Assembly (NCBI GenBank): GCA_947372745.1
Contig: CANBUY010000001.1
Coordinates: forward strand, 1 to 64,000
Reading direction: 5' to 3'
DNA from: Comamonadaceae bacterium
Lineage (GTDB): Bacteria; Pseudomonadota; Gammaproteobacteria; Burkholderiales; Burkholderiaceae_C
DNA length: 64,000 nt
Shown here: piece after piece, positions 48,044-56,474 of the stretch
Numbering within the stretch: position 1 is the stretch's first letter
Layout: each line of letters starts with the position of its first letter
The notes under the pieces: model-generated
Told to the model about the DNA's origin: nothing
What the model saw: the letters and a program-made list of their open reading frames with translations, nothing else
Database searches by the model: none
Position numbers and translations under genes: made by a program

Positions 48044-50290
48044 TTAGAACCTGACTTTCACGCCCACATTCAAGGTGCGCGGAGAGGACAAGGTTTGACT
48101 GTAGGTTTGACCGTAGGTGTAGGCATTTTCAGAGTAAACCTTGTCCAGCACATTGACCACACTGAAGGTCAGGTCGGTGTCTTTGCTGAGTGCGTATTGG
48201 GCACTGACATCAAATACCGTGATGCCGCCCTGCTCATAAGAGACCCCGGCTGAAGTCGTCTCAATGATCATGGGCCCAATATAGCGCGCCTGCAAATGGG
48301 TGCGCAACTGGCTCTGGGCTTGCCAACTCACGCTCAGATTCGCCATATTCTCTGGTGTGGCCGCCAGTTGGATGCCCACCAGACTGGTCACGCCTGAACC
48401 CACATGCGTGTAAGTACTCAGGGTGCGGGTGAAGGCGGCGTTGAGCTGCAGCTCCTTTGACACCTCCCACAGCGCCGTGAGTTCCAGACCGTGCGATTGG
48501 CCATCTTGGTCGTTGGTGTAAAAGCTGGCATAGCCGGCTGCAGTGGGGCTCTTGCAGTTCACAAAGCCCACACCGCAAATCGCTTGTACCAAGGCAGGCG
48601 CCGTGGCGTAGTTGCTCACCCTGTAGGTGGCAATCATGTTCGTGATGTCGTACTCAAAATAGGTGGCGCCCACACTGAACGGGCCTTTGCTGTAATCAAG
48701 CCCCAGTTCGCGGCCCGTCAGATTCTCAGGCCCCACATCCGGATTGGCAATCGTGGGGTTGGGCGAGCCATAGGTACGGGTGGTGTTGTTAAAGCCTGGT
48801 GCGCGAAACGACTTGTAAGTGGCGGCCCGCAAGGCCAGGTCAGGGGTCACGACGTAGCGACCAGCCAGGCTCGGGTTCAGGCCCGTCATGCTGCTGTCCG
48901 CTTGTGCGCCTCCGGTAGGCTGACCGGTGCCCATGGTGCGGGTGTTGGTGCGGTCGGTGTTGGTCCAAGCGTCATAGCGCGCGCTCATGGTGAGCTCTAA
49001 TGCCGGCGATGGCGAGAGGGTGGTTTGCGCAAACAAACCGGTAAAGGCCTGGTCGGCTTTGCCATAGGTTGAACTATTTGCCACGTTATTGGCCGTGTTT
49101 TGAAACTGCGTCAAAGCCGTTGGGGCACTGTAAAAATACTCCTGATCGGTGGCCGCCAGATGACGGTAGTCCATGCCGACTTGCAAGCTGCGCCAGAAGC
49201 CGCCGATTTCTTTCGCATAGATCGCCGAGGCGCCTTGTTCGCGGTAGCGTTGTGAGCCGTACTGCGTGTAGTACTGTTTGATTTGGTCGTTGATTTGACT
49301 GGTCGAACTTGTGCTGGGGCACTTGGTGGAAGCGGTGGCCTGCCAATAACAAGCGGCCCCGTTGAACTTTTCAAAACTCACATACTGCGCCCAAGCGGTG
49401 CCGGTGAGCGTGGTTTTGTCGTCCAGTTTTTTAACGAAATTGCCTGAAATATCAGGGCTTTCCTGCAGGTTGCTGCCGAATTGGTAGCTGATGTCCTGGT
49501 CCTGAATGTGGTAGCCCAAACGCAGGTAGCCGCTCAAATCCGAAGAAGGCTTGAAGTAGGTGGTGAGCTGCACATTGCTGTCTTTGGCATTGGCCGGGGC
49601 TTTGCCCGGAAAACGCCAAGCCTGGTCGGCGGGGGTTGCATCATAGCCTTGGGCATTGAGCTGGTCGACCGCCAGATTGAAACTCAGTGCGTCAGACAGT
49701 ACCCAGTTTTTACTCAGGCTTAACTTGCTGCTGCCGCGCGAGCCCACGCTCACCGAGGCTTCACCCGCGTTGTCGTTGGCGCGTTTGGAGACGATGTTGA
49801 CCACACCGGCCACAGCCATATTGCCCCACAAGCTGGAGTTGCCACCGCGCACCACTTCAACCCGCTCAATGTTGGACAAGGGCACCTTGAACCACTGGGT
49901 GGTGAGGTAAAACGGGTCCATGATCGGCACGCCGTCCAGCAGCACCAGCACCTTGGCATTGCCCATGCCGCGCATTTTGGTGGAATGTCCCGTGGGGTCG
50001 GATTGGGTGGTCGGCACGCCGGTGAAGTTCAGGCCCGGCACATCACGCAACAACTGGTCCAGTGTTTGCGCGGCCGACTTTTGAATGTCTTCCTGTGACA
50101 CGATGGTGGTGTGCAAAGGCATTTGCTCAACCCGCGCTTGGCTTCGGCTGGCAGAAACAACCACCGGTGCCAGTTGGGGTGATACCTCTGCAGGTGTTGG
50201 CACAGCAGCTTGCGTTTGAGCACTGACAGACACGACAAAAGCCAAAGGAAAAGCGGCGGCAAGCGCCAATGAAATACGATTTTTCCGCAT
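48044..50290 (-). CDS. TonB-dependent receptor, probable copper (or other metal) uptake
   Basis: A 748-residue outer-membrane receptor. After a signal peptide (LAAAFPLAFVVSVSAQ) come a TonB box-like region (APVVVSASRS), the plug (TLDQLLRDVPGLNFTGV, VLVLLDGVPIMDPF, IERVEVVRGGNSSLWG) and a 22-strand barrel ending in F (TLNVGVKVRF). Extracellular loops carry cysteine pairs (GAACYWQ and TKCPST; AICGVGFVNCKSP). The ligand is inferred from context: a DUF2946 gene directly upstream and PCu(A)C downstream, an arrangement known around copper receptors of the OprC kind. No methionine-rich copper motif was seen, so cobalamin, siderophore or another metal chelate remain possible. Confidence 0.85.
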   Translation of the reverse strand: MRKNRISLALAAAFPLAFVVSVSAQTQAAVPTPAEVSPQLAPVVVSASRSQARVEQMPLHTTIVSQEDIQKSAAQTLDQLLRDVPGLNFTGVPTTQSDPTGHSTKMRGMGNAKVLVLLDGVPIMDPFYLTTQWFKVPLSNIERVEVVRGGNSSLWGNMAVAGVVNIVSKRANDNAGEASVSVGSRGSSKLSLSKNWVLSDALSFNLAVDQLNAQGYDATPADQAWRFPGKAPANAKDSNVQLTTYFKPSSDLSGYLRLGYHIQDQDISYQFGSNLQESPDISGNFVKKLDDKTTLTGTAWAQYVSFEKFNGAACYWQATASTKCPSTSSTSQINDQIKQYYTQYGSQRYREQGASAIYAKEIGGFWRSLQVGMDYRHLAATDQEYFYSAPTALTQFQNTANNVANSSTYGKADQAFTGLFAQTTLSPSPALELTMSARYDAWTNTDRTNTRTMGTGQPTGGAQADSSMTGLNPSLAGRYVVTPDLALRAATYKSFRAPGFNNTTRTYGSPNPTIANPDVGPENLTGRELGLDYSKGPFSVGATYFEYDITNMIATYRVSNYATAPALVQAICGVGFVNCKSPTAAGYASFYTNDQDGQSHGLELTALWEVSKELQLNAAFTRTLSTYTHVGSGVTSLVGIQLAATPENMANLSVSWQAQSQLRTHLQARYIGPMIIETTSAGVSYEQGGITVFDVSAQYALSKDTDLTFSVVNVLDKVYSENAYTYGQTYSQTLSSPRTLNVGVKVRF

Positions 50291-50315
50291 GGAAAATCTC
50301 CGAAAAATATTAACG

Positions 50316-50366
50316 AAATACGGCTGTAGCCTTTTAAATACAGGCTTGAGCAGCTATCAATTCAAT
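50316..50366 (-). repeat. ATAGCTG-type repeat between genes, copy E
   Basis: On the minus strand it reads GATAGCTGCTCAAGC, then GGCTACAGCCGTATTT. It is the only one of the five copies outside a gene and lies between the DUF2946 gene and the first receptor gene, close to the receptor start. Confidence 0.6.
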
Positions 50367-50369
50367 AGT

Positions 50370-50726
50370 TCAGGAGAAAGCGGGGGGACCACGCGCGGGC
50401 GGTGGCGCAGCGGTGAGGGCGGCGATGATGGCCGCAGGAATGCTTTGCAGCACATAGGCCAGTGGCTGCACCGGTTCAACCGCCAAAGACGCTGCCGGAG
50501 GCGGAGCGCTGCTGGTCGCACACAAAGGGCAATCCAGAGATTTGACGCTAAGGTCTGTCGACCCATCATCGCCCTGAATCTGCAACTTCATCACCCCCAT
50601 GCTGGAGCAAATCAGCTCCATAGCCTGCGATTTGACCAATGGTGAGGCAATGGCCACACCCACCGACAAGGCGAACCACACCAGCACGAAGCGGGCGAGA
50701 AGGTGGGCGTTGCGCAGGGTTTGCAT
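50370..50726 (-). CDS. DUF2946 family protein
   Basis: A 118-residue small protein with an N-terminal hydrophobic segment (LLARFVLVWFALSVGVAIAS) and two cysteine sites typical of DUF2946 (MELICSSMG and LDCPLC). Members are commonly found next to copper receptors and copper chaperones and are suspected of metal handling, but no activity is established. The C-terminal third is Ala/Pro-rich. It sits between two receptor genes on the same strand. Confidence 0.75.
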   Translation of the reverse strand: MQTLRNAHLLARFVLVWFALSVGVAIASPLVKSQAMELICSSMGVMKLQIQGDDGSTDLSVKSLDCPLCATSSAPPPAASLAVEPVQPLAYVLQSIPAAIIAALTAAPPPARGPPAFS

Positions 50727-50769
50727 GGAGTTGGATTATGGCATTGAGCAGTTTGGGCCTGGCGCCTGA

Positions 50770-52926
50770 TTAAAGTGGCAAGACCAGCCGCAAGCCCAAG
50801 CTCCAGTTTCTGCCGGGCGCAGGTTCGTAAAACTGCGAATAAGCCTGATTGACAATGACCGAGCCCACATAGCGCTCATCGGTCAGGTTGTCGATGCGGG
50901 CGTAGGTGGTCAAACTGCCCGAACCCAGCGCCCAACCGTGGCTGGCCTTGAGGTTCAAGGTGGTGTAGCCCTCCGCCGAGGCGGTGTTGCTGTCGTTGGC
51001 AAACAGGCGCCCTGCCTGCGTCAACTCAATCCCCGCCTGACTGCCCAGCGTCTTGCCAACTTTGCCGCCGTCCATTTTCTGGCCCGTCCAGAGCAATTCG
51101 GAAAACAGAAAACTCTGGGGGATGCCGGGGAGTTTGCTGCCGGCTGAAACAGGGGTGGAGCCAATCGCTGTCACGCTGGTGAAGCCCTGTGAATAGTGGG
51201 CATCAATGCTGGAAGCTGAAACAGTGGCCTTAAGGTGAGGGCTAAACAAGGTGCTGCCCGACAATTCCCAACCCGTGCGGGAAGTACCCGGTGCGTTTTG
51301 GTAGGCGGTCTGCCCGCTTTTACTAACTGCCACCACAATCTCATCGGTCGATTTGATTTGGTACACCGTGAAATCAAGCCTCGAACCGGCACTGGGCGCC
51401 CACTTGGCGCCCAATTCATAATGCTGGCTGCTTGATGCATTGAGTGAGGGGTTGAATGCAGCCACGGGGGTCGAGGTGCCATCGTACTTGTAAGCCATCT
51501 CCGACAAGGTGGGGGTTTCAAAGCCCTTGCCATAGTTGGCGTACACATTGAGTTGTTCACTGGCGTGGTAGGTCATGCCCAGTACGGGGCTGCTTGACTG
51601 GTAGCGTGTCGTCCCTGAACCCTGGCCGCTGCCAAAAATATCATCGCTTGCAAAGCTGACCGTGCTGTAGCGCAAGCCTGTCACCAGTGAGATTTTCTCT
51701 GACACGAGTGCCGTGGCCTGAATGAAGCCATCGCTGTTGTCAGACTGGTTCACTTCGTTGCGGGTCAGCGTGTCTTTCTCTCCCAGCTTTGTAGCACCTG
51801 CAGCGCCTGCTTGGCGCGTTTCACTGGAGCGATCATATTCGTAACCGGCCACCCAGTTCACCAGCGTTGCGCCCAGGCTTGTTTTGGCGTTGTACTGCAA
51901 GCCGGTGCCGTAGTAAGTGCGGGCCAAGCCGGTCCAGGCGCCCGTGACGTTGCCCGTGGGTGAGCCGACCTGGAATTGCAGGTTATCGCGGGTGCCGTAA
52001 TACAGACGCGCCGTCAGCGATCGATCGGCGTCGATCTCGTGCTTGACCGAGGTGCCCAACTGGTTTTGCAACACCGCTTTACGCACCCGGAAATCGGCGG
52101 CCGTGGTGGTGTCTGGCACGTAGGTCAACCCAACCTTTTTTATTTTCGTCCCCGCCTGGGTTGGATCAGCCGCCATCTGGGCGGCTGTCAACCCCAGCGC
52201 ATCCTGCGCCAAGGGCATATCAAATTGGTTAAACACCATATTGACATGTGTTTTCTCAAAGGCATCAAAACTCAGCTTGCCGTTGAACTGCTTGCGCTCG
52301 GCCTTGCTGTTGACGCGGTAGCCCTCAATATCAAAGGTGCTGTAGTCAGCCACCAGACCGACTTCACCCACATGCCCGGCATATTGCCAGTCGCTGCGGC
52401 GCATGCCAAATGAGCCGGTGTACAACTGGGCACCAAACTCGGGTTTCTCAGGCGCATCGCGGGTAAAGGCTTGTATGACCCCGCCTGAAGAATTGCCATA
52501 CATCTGCGCCAAGGGGCCCCGCAGCACTTCAATGCGTTCGGTGGAAGGCAAGCTGATGGACGAACTCTGACCCTGCCCGTCGGGCGTGGTAGCCGGAATG
52601 CCGTCAATCAGCAAACGCACGCCCCGCATGCCAAAGGCTGAGCGGGCGCCAAAACCCCGGATAGAAACTTGCAGGTCTTGCGCGTAGTTTTGGCGGTTCA
52701 GAATGGTCAAGCCTGGCACCCGGTTCAACGACTCGGAGAGATTGACCTGCGGTCCTGCATTCTCAATGGTGGTGCGGTCAATCGTCTGGATCGAGGCCGG
52801 GGTGTCAAAACTGCGCTGCTCGGTGCGCGATGCAGAGACCACCACATCGGACAAAGTCTGTGCATGGGCCGTACTTACCAATGAAGTTACGAGGCCGGCA
52901 AACGCTAGCGCTGATTTTTTTTTCAT
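50770..52926 (-). CDS. TonB-dependent receptor resembling the PQQ receptor PqqU (YncD)
   Basis: A 718-residue receptor. It matches what I recall of E. coli PqqU/YncD along the plug (VNLSESLNRVPGL, NRQNYAQDLQVSIRGFG, GVRLLIDGIPATTPDGQGQS) and at the barrel end (RIDNLTDERYVGSVIVN, FYEPAPGRNWSLGL). PqqU imports pyrroloquinoline quinone. The gene upstream on the same strand is a soluble PQQ-type dehydrogenase and the one between is a cytochrome c, so PQQ is a coherent ligand here. The signal peptide is MKKKSALAFAGLVTSLVSTA. Ligand identity remains an inference until aligned and tested. Confidence 0.85.
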   Translation of the reverse strand: MKKKSALAFAGLVTSLVSTAHAQTLSDVVVSASRTEQRSFDTPASIQTIDRTTIENAGPQVNLSESLNRVPGLTILNRQNYAQDLQVSIRGFGARSAFGMRGVRLLIDGIPATTPDGQGQSSSISLPSTERIEVLRGPLAQMYGNSSGGVIQAFTRDAPEKPEFGAQLYTGSFGMRRSDWQYAGHVGEVGLVADYSTFDIEGYRVNSKAERKQFNGKLSFDAFEKTHVNMVFNQFDMPLAQDALGLTAAQMAADPTQAGTKIKKVGLTYVPDTTTAADFRVRKAVLQNQLGTSVKHEIDADRSLTARLYYGTRDNLQFQVGSPTGNVTGAWTGLARTYYGTGLQYNAKTSLGATLVNWVAGYEYDRSSETRQAGAAGATKLGEKDTLTRNEVNQSDNSDGFIQATALVSEKISLVTGLRYSTVSFASDDIFGSGQGSGTTRYQSSSPVLGMTYHASEQLNVYANYGKGFETPTLSEMAYKYDGTSTPVAAFNPSLNASSSQHYELGAKWAPSAGSRLDFTVYQIKSTDEIVVAVSKSGQTAYQNAPGTSRTGWELSGSTLFSPHLKATVSASSIDAHYSQGFTSVTAIGSTPVSAGSKLPGIPQSFLFSELLWTGQKMDGGKVGKTLGSQAGIELTQAGRLFANDSNTASAEGYTTLNLKASHGWALGSGSLTTYARIDNLTDERYVGSVIVNQAYSQFYEPAPGRNWSLGLRLVLPL

Positions 52927-52955
52927 GGTGTGTTAAAAAATTATTTGTTAAAAAA

Positions 52956-53270
52956 TCAAGGGGTTTCAACGCTGACTTTGATGGCACTAAACCATGCACC
53001 AAGATGAGAAATTTCTGAGTCTGTCAAATTTTTTGCGATCATGTTCATCACCTCGTTCTGGCGTTTACCGCTGCGGTAATTGCGTAATTGCTCCACCACA
53101 TAAATGGCCTGTTGCCCTGCCAGGTTCGGGGCATTCGGCAGCGTAGAAAGACCGTTGACGCCGTGACACAAAGCGCACGCGGTATCAGCTTTGGCGCGAC
53201 CTGCCGCCACGTCATCGGCATAGCTGTTGAGTGAAGAAAATATGAGGTAAATAACAATAAAAATTTTCAT
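52956..53270 (-). CDS. Small periplasmic cytochrome c
   Basis: About 104 residues. The signal peptide (MKIFIVIYLIFSSLNSYA) starts at ATG 53270, preferred over 53300 because the extra 10 residues would spoil it. One haem site, CALCH, lies near the N-terminus, with an axial methionine candidate in NEVMNMIAKNL. The fold pattern (LAGQQAIYVVEQLRNYRSGK) is that of cytochrome c553/c4-half type carriers. It lies between a PQQ-type dehydrogenase and a PqqU-like receptor, so it is the likely electron acceptor of the dehydrogenase. Confidence 0.88.
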   Translation of the reverse strand: MKIFIVIYLIFSSLNSYADDVAAGRAKADTACALCHGVNGLSTLPNAPNLAGQQAIYVVEQLRNYRSGKRQNEVMNMIAKNLTDSEISHLGAWFSAIKVSVETP

Positions 53271-53291
53271 GATGCGTTCGTCTAAATAATT

Positions 53292-53311
53292 GGGGCCCAC
53301 GCATGGGCCCC
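53292..53311 (-). terminator. GC-rich hairpin upstream of the cytochrome gene
   Basis: GGGGCCCA-CGCA-TGGGCCCC is a perfect 8-bp stem. On the minus strand it is followed by AATTATTT, which is not a full T run. It could end most transcripts of the dehydrogenase gene or protect the processed mRNA ends. Confidence 0.5.
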
Positions 53312-53324
53312 CTATTTCATTTCA

Positions 53325-53345
53325 TCAAAGGCACAGAGCCTTTGA
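53325..53345 (-). terminator. Second hairpin just after the dehydrogenase stop
   Basis: TCAAAGGC-ACAGA-GCCTTTGA is a perfect 8-bp stem 11 bases beyond the dehydrogenase stop codon. With the hairpin at 53292-53311 it makes a tandem pair in an 86-base gap, consistent with partial termination or mRNA processing between dehydrogenase and cytochrome. Confidence 0.5.
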
Positions 53346-53356
53346 TTTAAACCCGA

Positions 53357-54634
53357 TCAGGTGCCGCTGTAGCTAATCCGATAGAGTGCGCCAGCGTAGT
53401 CGTCAGACACGAGGATAGAGCCATCTGGCAGATTGACCACGTCTACAGGTCGGGCCAAGGCGCGACCCGTCGTTTTATCCAGGAAGCCGTCTGCAAATAC
53501 TTCGGAAGCACCCGCATTGCCGTCTGCTTTGATCGGCACAAAGTTGAGCAAGTAGCCACTAGGTACGGTACGGTTCCAGGAGCCGTGGGATGCCACAAAC
53601 AAACCGCCCTGGTACTTCTTCGGAAACGCTGAACCCGTGTAGTGCGTCAAGCCTAGCTGAGCTTGGTGAGCAGGAAATTCAACTTGTGGGTAGATGTGGC
53701 CAGCAGGTTCTTTCATGTCCTTCAGGTCAGGGGCTGCCGCTGAGCCCGCCACCTTGAAGTGACCGTTGTAATAGGGGAATCCGAAGTGCTCCCCCTCTTT
53801 GCTGATTTTGTTCAACTCACCTGGTGGAATGTCATCACCCAATCCGTCCACTTGGTTGTCAGTCGCCCAGATGTCGCCCTTGGGTCCGATGGACAGACCG
53901 GCGGGATTACGCATGCCTTTGGAGTAGACCGTGCGACCGGTTCCGTCCAAGCCGTTGTAGCGCACGATGCCGCCAATACCCAAACTCTCATACAGCGCCA
54001 CTTTGTCTGCGGGTTGCACGTTGTGGGGTTGGCCCAAGTTGACAAAAATTTTGCCATCTTTGTCAACCTTGCAAACGCGTCCTGTGTGGTTGAAAGACTG
54101 CTCTTCTACGGGAATCAGCTTGCCTTCGGGGACGATCACGCCCACAGCAACGTCCGGACCTTCATAGAAGTATTCGGCTGCAGGAAAGTGCAGGATGCGG
54201 TTTGACTCAGCAACGATCAGGAAGCCGTCTTTCGTAAAGCAAACGCCGTTGGGGTTGCTGAATTTAATGGACGGTGCAAACGCTTTTACTTCTGTAGCCG
54301 CATCGCCGTTGTTGCGGTTAGTCACGGCCCAAACCGTGGTTTTTCGCGTACCAACAAAAAGCATGTTGGTCGATGGGGCTACGGCCATGTAGCGGGCATC
54401 AGGCACCACCGCATAGAGCTCAATCTTGAACCCATCAGGCAACTTGACCTTTTTCAGATTCGCCCGGATGGCATCAGCGTTTTTACCCTCTTGGGCAACC
54501 GTCGCAATGTTCATGTTGGTGGCGGTGTTGCCCATACGCTGAAGCGTCGACAGGTTTTGGTCCTGCGCATAGGCGACGTTCGTGCCCAGTGAGGCAACGG
54601 CAACCGCAAGTGCGGCAAGCTTAAAAAATTTCAT
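53357..54634 (-). CDS. PQQ-dependent sugar dehydrogenase (sorbosone dehydrogenase-like)
   Basis: A 425-residue exported protein (signal peptide MKFFKLAALAVAVASLGTNV) of the soluble glucose/sorbosone dehydrogenase propeller family. Segments: LPDGFKIELYAVVPDARYMA, FVGTRKTTVWAV, GMRNPAGLSIGPKGDIWATD, GEHFGFPYYNGH, LGLTHYTGSAF, GLFVASHGSWNR and ARPVDVVNLPDGSILVSDD. Family members bind PQQ and calcium in the propeller centre and oxidise sugars or sugar aldehydes in the periplasm. The substrate is unknown. A cytochrome c and a PqqU-like receptor follow on the same strand. A promoter candidate lies about 100 bases upstream. Confidence 0.88.
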   Translation of the reverse strand: MKFFKLAALAVAVASLGTNVAYAQDQNLSTLQRMGNTATNMNIATVAQEGKNADAIRANLKKVKLPDGFKIELYAVVPDARYMAVAPSTNMLFVGTRKTTVWAVTNRNNGDAATEVKAFAPSIKFSNPNGVCFTKDGFLIVAESNRILHFPAAEYFYEGPDVAVGVIVPEGKLIPVEEQSFNHTGRVCKVDKDGKIFVNLGQPHNVQPADKVALYESLGIGGIVRYNGLDGTGRTVYSKGMRNPAGLSIGPKGDIWATDNQVDGLGDDIPPGELNKISKEGEHFGFPYYNGHFKVAGSAAAPDLKDMKEPAGHIYPQVEFPAHQAQLGLTHYTGSAFPKKYQGGLFVASHGSWNRTVPSGYLLNFVPIKADGNAGASEVFADGFLDKTTGRALARPVDVVNLPDGSILVSDDYAGALYRISYSGT

Positions 54635-55035
54635 GGAATTTCCTTCGTTTGGGGTGATTGCGTTTAAGGTGAATTTAGAAATAAGATTTTTTTCTAGATC
54701 ACATTGATTACTTTATCCATGACGATTAAGCCGATTTATAGGGTAAACCCGTCACTTGTCACGTGAGTGTCAGAAAAATTCGTTTATTTTTTCTAATTAA
54801 TTTAAAAAAAATTTCAATTGACCAACTGATGAATTTTGCTGATTATTTTTTCGCGAATATAGGCTTGCTATGCTTTTGTAAAAGAAGAACAAAAAAAATA
54901 GGCCGCTGGAGCGCTGCTTCTTGCTCAAGTTGTAGTCACCAAATCGTTTCTGAACGGGCTTCTAAACTTGACTATGGTCAAAGCCCCCCGGACTTCGTCG
55001 GCGCATGATGAACGCTCTTACCCTGAAAGTTTTTC
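54635..55035. other. AT-rich divergent promoter region
   Basis: About 400 bases between the dehydrogenase (minus) and the DksA-like gene (plus). It is strongly AT-rich between 54770 and 54900. It contains the CACGTG palindrome at 54760-54765 and the promoter candidate at 54735-54762. No protein or RNA gene was recognised. Confidence 0.45.
54735..54762 (-). promoter_or_regulatory. Candidate sigma-70 promoter for the PQQ dehydrogenase operon
   Basis: On the minus strand GTGACA (54762-54757) and TATAAA (54740-54735) each match five of six consensus positions, with a 16-base spacer. The start codon is about 100 bases downstream. A CACGTG palindrome overlaps the -35 and could be a regulator site. 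Confidence 0.45.
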
Positions 55036-55389
55036 ATGACCACTCAACTCACCGCCCCTTTCAAAAAACAGTTGCTTGATCAGCGCGCCACCTTGCTGGA
55101 GCAGCTTCGCAGTTTGCGCGGCGGGGCCGTGGGGCGCGCTGAAGCGTCGGCTGAGCACTTTGGTCACCCCGAAGACTCTCCAGCGCAGATGAACACGGAA
55201 CGCGATCTTGAATTTGCGTTGGATGAACAAGACACGGCCGAACTCAGGCTCATCGACGCCGCCCTGGGCCGCCTTGATGCTGGCACCTACGGTCAATGTG
55301 TGGACTGCGGCGTCTCCATTCCAGCAGCCCGACTCCACGCAGCCCCGGCCGCAGCGCGCTGCATCAGCTGCCAGGAAAAAGTCGAGTAA
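55036..55389 (+). CDS. TraR/DksA family zinc-finger protein
   Basis: A 117-residue DksA-like protein: N-terminal coiled coil (KKQLLDQRATLLEQLRSL), then the C4 zinc finger CVDC...CISC at the C-terminus. DksA proteins bind in the secondary channel of RNA polymerase. The coiled-coil tip is not the classic DxxDxA of DksA itself, and the protein is shorter than DksA (about 150). It is therefore an accessory DksA/TraR protein and probably not the main ppGpp partner. It stands alone before marC. Confidence 0.85.
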   Translation: MTTQLTAPFKKQLLDQRATLLEQLRSLRGGAVGRAEASAEHFGHPEDSPAQMNTERDLEFALDEQDTAELRLIDAALGRLDAGTYGQCVDCGVSIPAARLHAAPAAARCISCQEKVE

Positions 55390-55463
55390 CCCTGCACGGC
55401 CTGCTATCCTGAGGGGATGCGCCCCTCATTCCCCCTTGGTTTTTGCCACCCCCTACGAGCCAA

Positions 55464-56069
55464 ATGAACTACACCTTTGCCTCGGCCACGATTTTGCTGA
55501 TTTTGATCACCGATCCGGTCGGCAACATCCCGATCTTTGCCAACGCACTCAAACACGTCGCCCCCGAGCGGCGGCCGTTTGTCATCATGCGCGAGGTCTT
55601 GATTGCTTTTTTGCTGCTACTGACCTTCATGTTTATTGGCGAAGGGTTTTTGCGCCTGATGAACCTGAGCGAGTTGTCGCTGCAAATTGGCGGCGGTGTT
55701 ATTTTGTTTTTGATCGCCCTGCGCATGATCTTCCCGCCGCCGCACGGGCACGAGCCACCCGAGGGCTTAGGTGAGCCACTGATTGTGCCGCTGGCTATTC
55801 CCGCTCTGGCCGGCCCATCGGCCCTCGCCACGGTCTTGCTGCTGGTCTCTCAGGCGCCCGAGCGCCGCTTGGAGTGGGTGGCCGCCTTGTGCGTCACCAT
55901 GGCCGTGAGCGCCGTGGTGCTGGTGCTGGCCGAGCGCATTCAGCGCGTGGCAGGTGACCGTTTTGTAGTCGCCATCGAGCGGCTGATGGGCTTGGTGCTG
56001 GTTGCGGTGTCGATCGAGATGTTGCTGCGCGGCATCAAAACCTTTGCCAAGCAACTGGCAGGGGCTTGA
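55464..56069 (+). CDS. MarC family integral membrane protein
   Basis: A 201-residue protein with six predicted helices in the MarC/YhgN family: FASATILLILITDPVGNIPI, GGGVILFLIALRMIF, VPLAIPALAGPSALATVL. The start is ATG 55464; the seven codons upstream (MPPPTSQ) look untranslated. Function is unknown; early links to antibiotic resistance for MarC were not upheld. It ends next to the convergent vapC stop with no spacer. Confidence 0.88.
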   Translation: MNYTFASATILLILITDPVGNIPIFANALKHVAPERRPFVIMREVLIAFLLLLTFMFIGEGFLRLMNLSELSLQIGGGVILFLIALRMIFPPPHGHEPPEGLGEPLIVPLAIPALAGPSALATVLLLVSQAPERRLEWVAALCVTMAVSAVVLVLAERIQRVAGDRFVVAIERLMGLVLVAVSIEMLLRGIKTFAKQLAGA

Positions 56070-56474
56070 CTACCAAATTTCCAGACTCAAGCGCTCAGCG
56101 GGCACTTGTGCGAAGGCTTTGTCCCGGCTGACCAGGGTGGCATTCACAGCCACCGCATGGGCGGCGATCATCATGTCGAAGTCGCTTAAGTTGATGCCTT
56201 GGGCTTCCAAAGTGGCACAAAACTCACCATAGCAAGTGGCCACAGCTTCATCCCAAGGCAACACGTCCATGCGAAGCAGCACTTGAGTCAGCGCGTTTCT
56301 CAGCCGCACGGGCTGGCCTTTGCGATGCAAGCCATACTCCAACTCAGCCAAGGTAATGCTGGATATCACAACCTGCCCTACAGGTACCTGCGTCAAACGC
56401 GCGAGTAACAGGGCATCGCGCCCCTGCATGATGTGGCTAATAACATTGGTATCAAGCAGATAGCGCGCACTCAT
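56070..56474 (-). CDS. vapC: VapC-type PIN-domain toxin
   Basis: A 134-residue PIN ribonuclease. Acidic residues: D8 (YLLDTNVISHIM), a glutamate in SSITLAELEYGLHRKG, and the aspartates of LSDFDMMIAAHA and LVSRDKAFAQV. VapC toxins cut tRNA or rRNA. Its start overlaps the vapB stop by 4 bases, the normal antitoxin-first arrangement. The active-site set looks complete, so the toxin should be functional. Confidence 0.92.
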   Translation of the reverse strand: MSARYLLDTNVISHIMQGRDALLLARLTQVPVGQVVISSITLAELEYGLHRKGQPVRLRNALTQVLLRMDVLPWDEAVATCYGEFCATLEAQGINLSDFDMMIAAHAVAVNATLVSRDKAFAQVPAERLSLEIW

